A program made the position numbers and the translations under genes. The notes beneath the pieces were generated by a model. That model was not told the DNA's origin. It did not search any database and saw only the letters and a program-made list of their open reading frames with translations. Shown here one piece after another: positions 10,758 through 22,106 of a stretch of DNA of 64,000 nucleotides; the first letter of the stretch is position 1, and each line of letters opens with the position of its first letter. This DNA is from Aeromonas bestiarum. Its GTDB lineage: Bacteria > Pseudomonadota > Gammaproteobacteria > Enterobacterales > Aeromonadaceae. The DNA lies in assembly GCF_000819745.1 (NCBI RefSeq), contig NZ_CDDA01000007.1, positions 28,204 through 92,203 of the forward strand, written 5' to 3'.

Positions 10758-12200
10758 ATGATCAAGCTGCGTCCCATCATCTTCACGCTCGGGCTGGTGC
10801 TCTCCAAGCTGGCCCTGTTCATGTGGCTGCCCACCCTGCTGGCCCTGCTCACCGGCTCCGAGGGGTTCGTCGAGTTCTTGAAATCCGTGCTGATCACCCA
10901 CGGCGCGGCCCTGCTCTGTCTCCATTACGGCCGCAAGGCGGTGTTCCACCTCGGCGTGCGGGAGATGTTTCTGCTCACCACCTCGGTCTGGGTGGTGGCC
11001 TGCATCTTCGGCGCCCTGCCCTTCTTCTTCATCAACCACATCGACTTCACCGATGCCTACTTCGAGACCATGTCCGGGGTCACCACCACGGGCTCCACAG
11101 TGCTGTCTGGGCTCGACGGCATGGCCCACAGCATCTTGCTGTGGCGCTCCATACTGCAGTGGCTGGGGGGGGTGGGTTTCATAGTGATGGCGGTGGCCGT
11201 GCTGCCCTACCTCAACGTGGGCGGTATGAAGCTGTTCCAGACCGAGAGCTCGGATTGGTCGGACAAGAGCGCGCCACGCGCCAAGACGGTGGCCAACAAC
11301 ATAGTGGTGGTCTATCTGGTGCTCTCCATGCTCTGCTTCCTCGCCTACTGGGTGAGCGGCATGACGCTGTTCGAGGCGGTCAACCACTCGATGACCACCC
11401 TCAGCACCGGCGGCTACTCCACCTCGGATCAGTCCATGTCCCACTTCTCCAACTCGGCGCACTGGATCGGCACCCTCTTCATGTTCCTCGGCGGCCTGCC
11501 CTTCCTGCTCTATGTGCAAGCCCTCTCCCGCCGTGACAACAGCCTGCTCAAGGATGCACAGGTCCAGGGCTTCTTCTGGCTGGTGATCTGGGTCACCGTC
11601 GTCGTCACCTTCTATCTGTGGATAAGGGACATCTACGGCTTCATGGATGCCCTGCGCATCAGCAGCTTCAACATAGTCTCAGTGCTCACCACCACAGGCT
11701 TCGGCCTCGGCGATTTCGGCACCTGGGGGCCGCTCACCAGCATCATCTTCATCATCTTGCTGGCACTGGGTGCCTGTTCCGGCTCCACCGCCGGCGGGCT
11801 CAAGATCTTCCGGGTACAGGTGGCATTCGCCCTGTTCAAGAAACAGATGCGCCAGCTGATGCACCCCTCCGCCGTCTTCCCGCAGAAGTACAACGGTCGT
11901 CCGGTCAACGATGCCATTATCCGCTCCATGATCTCGTTCGTGCTGGCCTACTTCGCCGTCATACTGCTGATCGCCGCCCTGCTCGCCGCCATCGGGCTGG
12001 ATCCCCTGACTGCCATCTCGGGCTCCATCACCGCCGTGGCCAACGTGGGTCCCGGCATGGGCCCCGTCATAGGACCCAGCACCAACTTCGCCACCCTGCC
12101 GGACTCGGCCAAGTGGATACTGTCGTTCGGCATGCTGCTGGGGCGGCTCGAGATCCTGACAGTGGCCGTGCTCTTTTTTCCCTCCTTCTGGAAGCAGTGA
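10758..12200 (+). CDS. trkH: Trk system potassium channel subunit TrkH
   Basis: Inner-membrane K+ translocating subunit. The 480 residues (E. coli 483) contain four pore-loop filter segments: VTTTGSTVL, MTTLSTGGYSTS, LTTTGFGLGDFG and TAVANVGPGMG. Membrane helices alternate throughout and the protein ends near the last helix. It pairs functionally with TrkA just upstream. Confidence 0.96.
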   Translation: MIKLRPIIFTLGLVLSKLALFMWLPTLLALLTGSEGFVEFLKSVLITHGAALLCLHYGRKAVFHLGVREMFLLTTSVWVVACIFGALPFFFINHIDFTDAYFETMSGVTTTGSTVLSGLDGMAHSILLWRSILQWLGGVGFIVMAVAVLPYLNVGGMKLFQTESSDWSDKSAPRAKTVANNIVVVYLVLSMLCFLAYWVSGMTLFEAVNHSMTTLSTGGYSTSDQSMSHFSNSAHWIGTLFMFLGGLPFLLYVQALSRRDNSLLKDAQVQGFFWLVIWVTVVVTFYLWIRDIYGFMDALRISSFNIVSVLTTTGFGLGDFGTWGPLTSIIFIILLALGACSGSTAGGLKIFRVQVAFALFKKQMRQLMHPSAVFPQKYNGRPVNDAIIRSMISFVLAYFAVILLIAALLAAIGLDPLTAISGSITAVANVGPGMGPVIGPSTNFATLPDSAKWILSFGMLLGRLEILTVAVLFFPSFWKQ

Positions 12201-12240
12201 TCAAGTTGCACTCCGCAGTCCGCCGACAAACGAAAACAAG

Positions 12241-12266
12241 AAAGGCAGCCAATGGCTGCCCTTCTT
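12241..12266 (+). terminator. Terminator between trkH and rmuC (convergent)
   Basis: GGCAGCC/GGCTGCC stem at 12244-12260 followed by CTTCTT. It lies 44 nt past the trkH stop and before the convergent rmuC stop. Confidence 0.55.
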
Positions 12267-12294
12267 CCTCTCATGCGGTGCATGACCATCCACC

Positions 12295-13635
12295 TCACTC
12301 GGCGGACTCTTCCCGCTCCAGCGCGCGGTTGACCAGCGGCTCGGGCAGCGTCTTGGTCACCTCGACTCCCAGCTCGCGGAAGCGCTCTGCCTGGGCGATC
12401 AGGTTGCCACGGCCGTTGACCAGCCGCCCCATCGCCTTGTCGTAGCTTTCCTGCGCCTTGTGCAGGCTGCCCCCCATCTGCTGCATCTCCTCCACGAACA
12501 GCCGCAGCTTCTCGTAGAGGCGACCGGCCCGCTCGGCGATCTGGCGGGCATTCTGGTTCTGCCGCTCGTAGCGCCACAGGTTCTCTATGGTGCGCAGCGC
12601 CACCATCAGGTTGGTGGGGCTCACCAGCAGTATGTTGTTGTCGAGGCCGTAGCGCACCAGGGAGGGATCGGCCTCCACCGCTGTGAGGAAGGCGGGCTCC
12701 ACCGCCACGAACATCAGTACATAGTCCAGGGTGCGCACCCCGGGCAGCTGCTGGTAATCCTTGCGGCCCAGCTCGCGGATGTGGTTGCGCACCGAGGCGA
12801 CGTGTTCCTTGAGCGCCACCGCCTTGCCCAGCTCGTCGTCCGAGTTGTACCAGCGCTCGTAGGCGGTCAGCGACACCTTGGCGTCTATGATGATGTCTTT
12901 TTCCTGGGGCAGGTGGACTATGACGTCGGGCTGATAGCGCTTGCCCCTGTCCACCTCGATATTGACCTGGGTGTGATACTCGTGGCCCTCGCGTAGGCCG
13001 CATTCGCTCAAGATGCGGGCCAGCACCACCTCGCCCCAGTTGCCCTGCTGCTTGCTGTCCCCCTTGAGGGCGCGGGTCAGGGCCGCCGCCTCTTCGGTCA
13101 TGCGGGCATTGAGCTCGGCCAGACGCTCCAGCTCGAACTTGAGGCTGTGGCGCTGGGCCGTCTCCTGGGCGTGGGTCTCTCCCACCTGACGACGAAAACC
13201 CTCGAGCTGCTCTTTGAGCGGAGTCAGCAGCAGATCCAGGCTGTTCTGGTTCAGTTCGCGGAAGTTGCCGGAGTTTTGCTCGAAGATACGGTTGGCGAGG
13301 TTTTCAAACTGCTGGCTGAGACGCTGCTCCGCCTCCTGCTGCAGTTGCAGCTTCTCGGCGGCGGCCAGCCGCTCGCTGCGCAGGGTGGCTTCGGCATCCT
13401 TGAGGCGGGCAGTGAGCTTGATCAGCAGGGTCTGCTGCTGATCCAGCTTCTGCTGGCCCTGCATCCGCTCGTCCTGCAACTCGTCGAAGCGATCCTGCAG
13501 CGCCTGATGGCGCTCTTGTGCCAGCATCAGCTCCTGAGCCTGCGCCGTGGCGGCCCGACGCCCGATCAGCCAGCCAAGCCCGAGAGCCAGCACGGCGGCA
13601 GGCAACAAGATCCCCCAGAGCCCGGGCTCGATCAT
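12295..13635 (-). CDS. rmuC: DNA recombination protein RmuC
   Basis: Limits inverted-repeat-stimulated rearrangement. It is a nuclease-like protein of the PD-(D/E)XK type. The 446 residues comprise an N-terminal membrane helix (about 5-25), a long coiled coil rich in Gln/Glu/Leu (about 30-190) and the RmuC domain with GNWGEVVLARILSECGLREG, QPDVIVHLP and DIIIDAKVSLTAYERW (catalytic Asp/Lys type residues). The start at 13635 gives the expected N-terminus. Its ATG overlaps the stop of the upstream small membrane gene (ATGA). An extension to 13728 lacks support. Confidence 0.94.
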   Translation of the reverse strand: MIEPGLWGILLPAAVLALGLGWLIGRRAATAQAQELMLAQERHQALQDRFDELQDERMQGQQKLDQQQTLLIKLTARLKDAEATLRSERLAAAEKLQLQQEAEQRLSQQFENLANRIFEQNSGNFRELNQNSLDLLLTPLKEQLEGFRRQVGETHAQETAQRHSLKFELERLAELNARMTEEAAALTRALKGDSKQQGNWGEVVLARILSECGLREGHEYHTQVNIEVDRGKRYQPDVIVHLPQEKDIIIDAKVSLTAYERWYNSDDELGKAVALKEHVASVRNHIRELGRKDYQQLPGVRTLDYVLMFVAVEPAFLTAVEADPSLVRYGLDNNILLVSPTNLMVALRTIENLWRYERQNQNARQIAERAGRLYEKLRLFVEEMQQMGGSLHKAQESYDKAMGRLVNGRGNLIAQAERFRELGVEVTKTLPEPLVNRALEREESAE

Positions 13636-13859
13636 TTGCGGCTCCGCTGACGCAGGAAGAGCTCGAGGTAGCGGTTGAGCAACAGCCAGATCACCACATA
13701 GAGGAGGTAGGCGGCCAGCACCACCCACTTGTGACTGTTAACCCCGGTATCGAGCTCGGCGAACTCGATATCCTTGATGCGGCAGTAGCCCCACATCAGC
13801 AGGGGGAAGATATACAACAGAGACGCACGCCACAGAAATAACCACATGAGTTCATTCAA
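13632..13859 (-). CDS. Small two-helix membrane protein upstream of rmuC
   Basis: 75 residues with hydrophobic segments at about 4-24 and 45-64, and a basic tail RQRSRK. No family is recognised. Its TGA overlaps the rmuC ATG by 4 nt, which argues that it is translated and coupled to RmuC, itself membrane-anchored. This could point to a membrane partner or only a coupled neighbour. Confidence 0.65.
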   Translation of the reverse strand: MNELMWLFLWRASLLYIFPLLMWGYCRIKDIEFAELDTGVNSHKWVVLAAYLLYVVIWLLLNRYLELFLRQRSRK

Positions 13860-13985
13860 TCCCGCAAAAAGACTCGCCTAGCTTACACAAGGGCAACCCG
13901 GCTTGCGATCCTGGCCGGCGCTATTCTCTGGCTTGCCAGCCGAAACTTGGATAAAATTAACCCCTAATAGGTATCAGGGGTGAGC

Positions 13986-14498
13986 ATGACTCATTTTTTC
14001 TGTCGATGGCTGACGCACGCATTGGGGGGCTCCCGCAAACCGGACGTGGTTTGTCACGAGGCACGCCCGCCCTGGGCCATCGAAGAGTCCCAGTACCTCT
14101 CCCTCTGCACCCGCTGCGGTGAATGCTTCAAGGCCTGTCCCAACGGCCTGCTCAAACCGGCAAGCCAGCCCGAATATGAGGGGACCGTCATCGCCGGCAC
14201 CCCAGTGCTGGATCTCGCCTGCGGCCAGTGCAGCTACTGCGGCAGCTGCGCCAGAGCCTGTCCGACCGGCGCCCTCAACCTCCAGTGGGGACGCCAGGTG
14301 CAGACCCGGGTGCAGATAGAGGCGAGCTGTCAGGCCAGACAGGGCTTCTACTGCCTGCTGTGTGAAGATGCCTGCCCCCAGCAGGCGATCAAGGCCACCG
14401 CCGATGGCGTCAGCGTCAACATGGCGGCCTGCGATGGCTGCGGTGCCTGCGGTCTCGCCTGCTTCCATGGCGCCATCACCCTGATCCCCCAGCTCTGA
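13986..14498 (+). CDS. napF: NapF-like ferredoxin-type protein
   Basis: A cytosolic iron-sulfur protein that in other bacteria helps load or activate periplasmic nitrate reductase NapA. The 170 residues show clusters CTRCGECFKACP, CGQCSYCGSCARACP, CLLCEDACP and CDGCGACGLAC, consistent with three or four [4Fe-4S] sites. ATG 13986 is chosen because AGGGG lies about 5 nt upstream; a GTG at 13980 is less likely. An inverted repeat ACCCCT/AGGGGT (13960-13981) lies directly before the start. No nap operon genes are adjacent, so this copy is an orphan. Confidence 0.85.
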   Translation: MTHFFCRWLTHALGGSRKPDVVCHEARPPWAIEESQYLSLCTRCGECFKACPNGLLKPASQPEYEGTVIAGTPVLDLACGQCSYCGSCARACPTGALNLQWGRQVQTRVQIEASCQARQGFYCLLCEDACPQQAIKATADGVSVNMAACDGCGACGLACFHGAITLIPQL

Positions 14499-14534
14499 CC
14501 CCAACCGCCACCCTTGGCTCACACGCCAGAAAGC

Positions 14535-14560
14535 ACAAAGGGGCCCGGGGGCCCCTTTGT
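14535..14560. terminator. Bidirectional terminator between napF and nsrR
   Basis: Long perfect stem ACAAAGGGGCC/GGCCCCTTTGT between convergent genes, with A/T-flanked ends on both strands. Confidence 0.75.
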
Positions 14561-14576
14561 CAGTTCGGCGCGGCGT

Positions 14577-15029
14577 TTATGCCATGGCCAGGATGGAATC
14601 CTGTTCGATGCCGAGCAGGTGGCAGAGCCGGGTCGGATCGCGCACCGCATCGGCCAGGGTGTATTCCCCCAGCACCTCGAGGAAGGCGTTCATGGCGCGG
14701 CGCAGTATGCCCTGGATGCGGCAGCCACCGGAGAGGCGGCAGTTCTCGCGCTTGCAATCCACCGGGCAGAGCACGTGTTCCATGTCCATCACCACATCGC
14801 GCAGGTTGATGGAGACGGCGGAGCGGCCGAGGCGGATGCCGCCATGCTTGCCACGTACCGTCTCTATGTACCCCTTGATGCCGAGCTGGTGCACTATCTT
14901 GACCACGTGGTTGCGGGAGATGGCAAAGGTATCGGCCACCTCAGTGATGGTCGACAGGCGATCTCCCGGCTGAACCGCCAAAAAAGTCAGGGTACGCAGG
15001 GCATAGTCGGTAAATCGTGTCAGTTGCAT
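14577..15029 (-). CDS. nsrR: Rrf2-family nitric oxide-sensing repressor NsrR
   Basis: 150 residues. The N-terminal winged helix starts MQLTRFTDYALRTL; the recognition region is ISRNHVVKIVHQL and the wing is VRGKHGGIRLG, all close to E. coli NsrR. The Fe-S ligands appear as DCKRENCRLSGGC, giving the NsrR spacing C-x4-C-x5-C. NsrR represses NO-stress genes and is released when NO damages its cluster. It is convergent with the NapF-like gene, and no other NO-detoxification gene is visible in the window. Confidence 0.9.
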   Translation of the reverse strand: MQLTRFTDYALRTLTFLAVQPGDRLSTITEVADTFAISRNHVVKIVHQLGIKGYIETVRGKHGGIRLGRSAVSINLRDVVMDMEHVLCPVDCKRENCRLSGGCRIQGILRRAMNAFLEVLGEYTLADAVRDPTRLCHLLGIEQDSILAMA

Positions 15030-15045
15030 GGTCGCACTTGCCTCT

Positions 15046-15327
15046 TACTACAAGCCAGAAATCAGGACGACAACCTAAAGCTAAGAGGCGGGGCCGCGCT
15101 TGCGCTTGCACGGAGTACGCATCTTAATCTGAGTCGTGGAGTGACAAGGTTAAGAGCAGCTCAGGCGGGTGTCGATGAAGATGCACATAAATCGACACTT
15201 TCTTTGATTGATCGCAAACTTGCAGGCTTAGTCCAAGGTTTGGGGTGTTTTTGGCGGCTAAATTCGCCTGTCTTCCCCAAACACCCGGGTGGATTCACCT
15301 GCACCATACGAAACCGTTTTTCAGGAT
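15046..15327. other. Non-coding gap between PfkB kinase and nsrR
   Basis: No convincing gene. It should hold the nsrR promoter near 15050-15120. A broken inverted repeat (GTTTGGGG near 15238-15246 with CCCCAAAC near 15276-15283, and an inner GGCG/CGCC) lies downstream of the kinase stop and may act as its terminator on the minus strand. No NsrR operator could be identified by eye. Confidence 0.5.
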
Positions 15328-16167
15328 TCAGTGAGGCTGCCTGAGCCAGTTTTTCAAGGCGCTGGAGGGAATCGAACTCTCGGAGGCGACCGCGAAGGCG
15401 CCCCAATCCACCGCGCACTGCAGGGCATCCTGGATCGCCATGCCGCGTGCCAGCCCGTGAATGAGGCCGCCGGCGAAGGCATCCCCCGCCCCAGTGGTAT
15501 CCACCACGGACACGGGCCGCGCCGCCACCCGGATCTGCTCCTCGCCGTGAATGGCCACGGCCCCTGCCTTGCCTTCGGTCAATACCAGCCACTCCAGCTG
15601 CTCACCCGCCAGCTGGCGGGCATGCTGCCAGGGGTCGCTCACCTCGCCGAGATCGGAGCGGGAGGCCACCAGCACGTGGCAAGGGCGGCGCGCCTGCCCC
15701 CCCTTGGGATACTGGGCCACCACGAAGCTCTTGCCGAGCATCTGGCGCATGTAGCCGATGATGGCGGTGCCGGGATAGTTCACATAGAGGCAGTCCACCC
15801 CCTCCAGCGGCAAGTCGCCGGGCAGATCGGGGCGCCTCGGTCGCCTGAGGATGGTGCGCTCGCCGGTGGAGTCCACCAGGATCAACAGCTCGCCTGTCTC
15901 GCCGCCGAACCGCTCCACGTGGGAGCAGTCCAGCCCATAGCTCGCCGCCTGCTCCAGCAGCCAGTCGCCCGCCTCATCCAGCCCGATGCGGGAGGCTATG
16001 GTCACCTCGTGGCCGGCCCACACCAGCCCTATGCCTGTGTTGGCGGCGCCGCCCCCCAGCCGGCGGCCCTGATCCACGTATTGCAGGCGGGCTCCGGCCA
16101 CCAGGGGTTCGGAGAGGGAGAGCACATGATCACAGTTGAGATTGGCGAGCAGCAGAATACGGGACAT
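15328..16167 (-). CDS. PfkB-family carbohydrate/nucleoside kinase
   Basis: 279 residues of the ribokinase/PfkB fold. The N-terminal LGGGAANTGIGLVWAGHEV is PfkB signature 1-like, and VDTTGAGDAFAGGLIHGLARG near residue 235 is signature 2 with the catalytic Asp and anion hole. ATP-dependent phosphorylation of a sugar or nucleoside is expected; the substrate cannot be read from sequence. It lies downstream of ald with a hairpin between (16202-16222), so it may be separately controlled. Confidence 0.85.
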   Translation of the reverse strand: MSRILLLANLNCDHVLSLSEPLVAGARLQYVDQGRRLGGGAANTGIGLVWAGHEVTIASRIGLDEAGDWLLEQAASYGLDCSHVERFGGETGELLILVDSTGERTILRRPRRPDLPGDLPLEGVDCLYVNYPGTAIIGYMRQMLGKSFVVAQYPKGGQARRPCHVLVASRSDLGEVSDPWQHARQLAGEQLEWLVLTEGKAGAVAIHGEEQIRVAARPVSVVDTTGAGDAFAGGLIHGLARGMAIQDALQCAVDWGAFAVASESSIPSSALKNWLRQPH

Positions 16168-16195
16168 GGAGAGACCTCACTGACAAGGGATCCCA

Positions 16196-16222
16196 GTATA
16201 TGAGAAAGGGCCCTGACGGCCC
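16196..16222 (-). terminator. Probable terminator after ald
   Basis: AGGGCC/GGCCCT stem followed on the minus strand by TTTCTC. The U-run is weak. It lies about 60 nt past the ald stop and 30 nt before the PfkB gene. Confidence 0.5.
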
Positions 16223-16285
16223 TCCCTGAAATCGCGGGGTTTGTGAGCCCGCTCGACGTTTGCCGGCCAGCTTCACGCTGCTGCG

Positions 16286-17401
16286 TCAGCCCAGCACGGA
16301 CTCGGCGCTGACGTACTCGTAGCCGAGCGCCTGGGCCACCGCCGCCTGGGTGATCTTGCCCTTGAACACGTTGAGACCGGCCCGCAGGTGCTTGTCATCC
16401 CTGAGCGCCTGGGCATAGCCCTTGTCGGCCAGCGCCAGCACGAACGGCAGGGTGGCATTGGTCAGGGCGAAGGTGGAGGTACGCGCCACGCCACCCGGCA
16501 TGTTGGCCACGCAGTAGTGGATGATGCCGTCCACAACATAGGTGGGCTCCTCGTGGGTGGTCGGGTGGGAGGTCTCGAAACAGCCTCCCTGATCGATGGC
16601 CACGTCCACCAGCACAGATCCCTTGCGCATCAGCTTGAGCATGTCGCGGGTCAGCAGCCTGGGCGCCGCCGCCCCCGGGATCAGCACGGCGCCGATCACC
16701 AGATCCGCCTGGGCGATGCAGGCCTCGATATTGGTGCGAGTGGAGTAAAGCGTCTTGAGGGCCGGGCCATAGAGGCTGTCCAGCTCCCGCAGCCGCGGCA
16801 GGGAACGATCCAAAATGGTGACATCGGCTCCCAGTCCCAGCGCCATGCGCGCCGAGTTGACGCCAACCACACCGCCCCCCAACACCACCACCTTGGCGGG
16901 CGCCACCGCGGGTACGCCACCGAGCAGGGTGCCATTGCCCCCCTGCGCCTTCTCCAGGCTGTGGGCGCCGGCCTGGATCGCCATCCGCCCCGCCACCTCT
17001 GACATGGGAGCCAGCAGCGGCAGGCCGCCGCGCTCGTCGGTCACCGTCTCGTAGGCGATGGCCACAGCCCCCGAGTGCACCAGCAGCTGGGTCTGCACCG
17101 GATCCGGCGCCAGGTGCAGATAGGTGAACAACAGCTGATCCGGCCTGAGCAGTTCGCACTCCTCCGGCTGGGGCTCCTTCACCTTCACTATCATCTCGGC
17201 CCGGGCGAAGATCTCCGCCGCGCTGGCCACCAGCTCGGCCCCGGCCGCCTGGTACTCGGCATCGGACAGTCCGATCGCCTCGCCTCCCTGCTGTTGCACC
17301 AGGACCTTGTGTCCCCGGGCCGCCAGCTCCTGCACTCCGGCGGGAGTCATGCCGACCCGGTATTCATGGTTTTTGATTTCCTTGGGTACGCCAATAATCA
17401 T
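16286..17401 (-). CDS. ald: Alanine dehydrogenase
   Basis: NAD-dependent reversible oxidative deamination of L-alanine to pyruvate and ammonium. The 371 residues are full length. Signatures are [22 protein letters not shown] (substrate Lys), FTYLHLAPD (catalytic His) and [27 protein letters not shown] (NAD-binding). [14 protein letters not shown] carries the catalytic Asp. The ATG at 17401 overlaps the stop of the amidotransferase gene (ATGA) and has AGGAG 8 nt upstream. The frame is open far upstream, but that part is a shadow of the neighbouring gene. In this locus Ald could recycle alanine formed by the omega-transaminase. Confidence 0.96.
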   Translation of the reverse strand: MIIGVPKEIKNHEYRVGMTPAGVQELAARGHKVLVQQQGGEAIGLSDAEYQAAGAELVASAAEIFARAEMIVKVKEPQPEECELLRPDQLLFTYLHLAPDPVQTQLLVHSGAVAIAYETVTDERGGLPLLAPMSEVAGRMAIQAGAHSLEKAQGGNGTLLGGVPAVAPAKVVVLGGGVVGVNSARMALGLGADVTILDRSLPRLRELDSLYGPALKTLYSTRTNIEACIAQADLVIGAVLIPGAAAPRLLTRDMLKLMRKGSVLVDVAIDQGGCFETSHPTTHEEPTYVVDGIIHYCVANMPGGVARTSTFALTNATLPFVLALADKGYAQALRDDKHLRAGLNVFKGKITQAAVAQALGYEYVSAESVLG

Positions 17402-18153
17402 GCTCGCTCTCCTGCTGTGATCCCGCCGGTCGCTCCTTCGCCACCGGGCAGTATGCCCAAAAATTGCAACAGCCACTGCATCATGGTGGCCGAGTCCACT
17501 TCCCCCTCCAGCGAGGAGAGGCTGCGCTGATAGCGGTCGTCGGACAGAAAGTCCCGCCGCCGCTCGATCAGCGCCCGGTTGTACTCCACCGAGAACTCCG
17601 GATGTCCCTGAATGGCGACTATGTGATCCCCCTGCAAGAACATGAAGTTGGGACAAAAATCGTTGCCCGCCAGCCGGATCGCGCCCGGCGGCAGCTGCTC
17701 GACCTGATCCTGGTGACTGGCCAGGATCCGGATGGTGTCCAGCCCGGGCTGCATCCAGGCTCCGGTCGCCAGCATGGGATGAACTGAGACGCCGAGCCCC
17801 CAGCCCTTGGTGGACTTCACTACCTCGCCCCCCAGCGCCTGGGCGATCACCTGATGACCGAAGCAGACTCCGGCCAGCTTGACGTCCGCATCGTGGGCCT
17901 GGCGGATCCAGCCGCGCAGCGCCTGGATCCAGGGCAGATCGCTGTAGGCATCGTGGCGCGAACCCGTGATGAGCCAGGCATCGCACCCGTGCAGGTCGTC
18001 CGGCAGCTCGTCATCGAGCGCCGACCAGACCCGAAACTCCAGCTCGGGGGCCAGGGCCCGAAAGCCCTTGATAAACATCTCGGAGTAAACGGGGCCGAAA
18101 TCACCCGCCAAATCGGGGTCCAGCCGGTCACAATCGAGAATTCCCAGTCGCAT
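17398..18153 (-). CDS. Class I glutamine amidotransferase-like protein
   Basis: 251 residues, a stand-alone class I GATase fold. The nucleophile elbow is [10 protein letters not shown], and QGHPEFS supplies the catalytic His and Glu, so the triad is complete. It resembles the GMP synthase amidotransferase half but has no synthetase domain, and its acceptor is unknown. By context it may hydrolyse a gamma-glutamyl compound, as PuuD does, although the sequence is not a close PuuD match. AAGGAG is 6 nt before the ATG. It is coupled to ald. Confidence 0.85.
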   Translation of the reverse strand: MRLGILDCDRLDPDLAGDFGPVYSEMFIKGFRALAPELEFRVWSALDDELPDDLHGCDAWLITGSRHDAYSDLPWIQALRGWIRQAHDADVKLAGVCFGHQVIAQALGGEVVKSTKGWGLGVSVHPMLATGAWMQPGLDTIRILASHQDQVEQLPPGAIRLAGNDFCPNFMFLQGDHIVAIQGHPEFSVEYNRALIERRRDFLSDDRYQRSLSSLEGEVDSATMMQWLLQFLGILPGGEGATGGITAGERA

Positions 18154-18175
18154 CTGTAACTCCTTTACAGAGATT

Positions 18176-18204
18176 GCCCCCGCAGAGCTATGGCCTGCGG
18201 GGGC
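18176..18204 (-). other. Strong hairpin between mmsA and amidotransferase genes
   Basis: GCCCCCGCA/TGCGGGGGC perfect 9-bp stem, 11-nt loop, no U-run. It sits just upstream of the amidotransferase ribosome-binding site, so it may protect or separate transcript segments. Confidence 0.5.
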
Positions 18205-18236
18205 AACAAGTTAGGCCATGGCAGCGTGCCTGCGCG

Positions 18237-19733
<1,497 letters not shown>

Positions 19734-19797
19734 AAATCCTCCGTGATGGTTAATCCGTCTCTCCCTGCGCCGTCTCGCGCGAGCCGGGCACAGGGAG

Positions 19798-19822
19798 ATG
19801 GCGCCCGAATCCGGGGCGCCAT
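19798..19822 (-). other. Perfect hairpin between transaminase and mmsA
   Basis: ATGGCGCCC/GGGCGCCAT 9-bp stem with 7-nt loop, about 22 nt after the transaminase stop. No U-tract, so it may be an mRNA processing or stabilising element or a weak terminator. Confidence 0.5.
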
Positions 19823-19843
19823 GCAATTCAAGGTGAAAAGGGG

Positions 19844-21175
<1,332 letters not shown>

Positions 21176-21192
21176 GGTCACCTCATCCTTAA

Positions 21193-21235
21193 GGTGTTTA
21201 GTAACTATCGGCTTATGCCTATTAAATTAAACACC
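21193..21235. promoter_or_regulatory. Inverted GGTGTTTA boxes upstream of transaminase
   Basis: GGTGTTTA (21193-21200) and its exact inverse TAAACACC (21228-21235), 35 bp apart start to start, in the transaminase promoter region. TGTTTA recurs upstream of the puuC-like gene. This is a candidate operator for the divergently encoded XRE-cupin regulator, inferred only from repetition and position. Confidence 0.5.
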
Positions 21236-21360
21236 TGAATTCCTAAAAAGGGGCTCATTATCGCCCCATCTGGTGCCACCCCTAGCTGATACATGAGCAG
21301 GGTGGTATAAGATATTTAACACAATTTTAATAATAGTAAACAGTCAAGGAGTGTCTATTG

Positions 21361-21903
21361 ATGGATATAGGTCACCGCCTCAAGGCGGTTCGCACCAAGG
21401 CGGCCCTCTCCCAGCGCGAGCTGGCGAAACGCTCCGGTGTGACCAACGGTTTTATCTCCCAGATCGAGAAAAATCAGGTGAGCCCCTCGGTCTCCTCACT
21501 GCGCAAGGTGCTGGAAGGTATCCCCATGTCCCTGGCCAGCTTCTTCACCGAAGAGACAGAGATGGGAACCGAGGTGATCTTCCGCGCCAGCGACATGCCG
21601 GATCTCGGCACCCATCCCATCAGCTACCGGCTGGTTGGCCACAGCCGCGCCAACCGTGCCATCGGCATGATGCAGGAGATACTGCCGCCGGGTGCCGACA
21701 CGGGTGACGACATGCTGAGCCACGAGGGAGAAGAGTGCGGCATCATCATCCGGGGCACGGTCGAGGTGACAGTCGGCGAGCAGATCCACCAGCTGGCGGC
21801 GGGTGATGGCTACTACTTCGACAGCCGTACTCCGCACCGTTTTCGCAACGTGGGCGAGCAGGAGTGCGTGCTGATCTCCGCCAACACCCCGGCCAGTTTC
21901 TAA
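21361..21903 (+). CDS. XRE-cupin transcriptional regulator (PuuR-like)
   Basis: 180 residues. The N-terminal helix-turn-helix (about 5-60) includes LSQRELAKRSGVTNGFISQIEKNQVSPSVSSLRKVL. A C-terminal cupin effector domain includes SHEGEECGIIIRGTVEV and GDGYYFDSRTPHRFRNVGEQE. The layout equals PuuR, the putrescine-pathway repressor. AAGGAG lies upstream, and either TTG 21358 or ATG 21361 could be used. It stands between the transaminase operon and the puuC-like gene and probably controls both, sensing an amine or semialdehyde intermediate. Confidence 0.88.
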   Translation: MDIGHRLKAVRTKAALSQRELAKRSGVTNGFISQIEKNQVSPSVSSLRKVLEGIPMSLASFFTEETEMGTEVIFRASDMPDLGTHPISYRLVGHSRANRAIGMMQEILPPGADTGDDMLSHEGEECGIIIRGTVEVTVGEQIHQLAAGDGYYFDSRTPHRFRNVGEQECVLISANTPASF

Positions 21904-22010
21904 GGCCATTCAACGGCGTTCACGCCGATCGCTGGCGCCTTGCCCCGGCCGGTTTCTCGCTCATGGCGAGTGACAAGGATGGCCGCCATTGCCGGGGATA
22001 AAGGGGCAAG

Positions 22011-22058
22011 TGTTTAATGAATTGTTACAGAATGGATTTACAAGCGGCAAGATGTTTA
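22011..22058 (+). promoter_or_regulatory. Two TGTTTA boxes upstream of puuC-like gene
   Basis: TGTTTA at 22011-22016 and again at 22053-22058, within 100 nt of the puuC-like start. They share the core of the inverted boxes at 21193-21235. Candidate regulator sites by repetition only. Confidence 0.4.
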
Positions 22059-22106
22059 GCATATTGATACGCGGAGACCAATTCTTTGCCGGTTCAAGGA
22101 GTGAAC

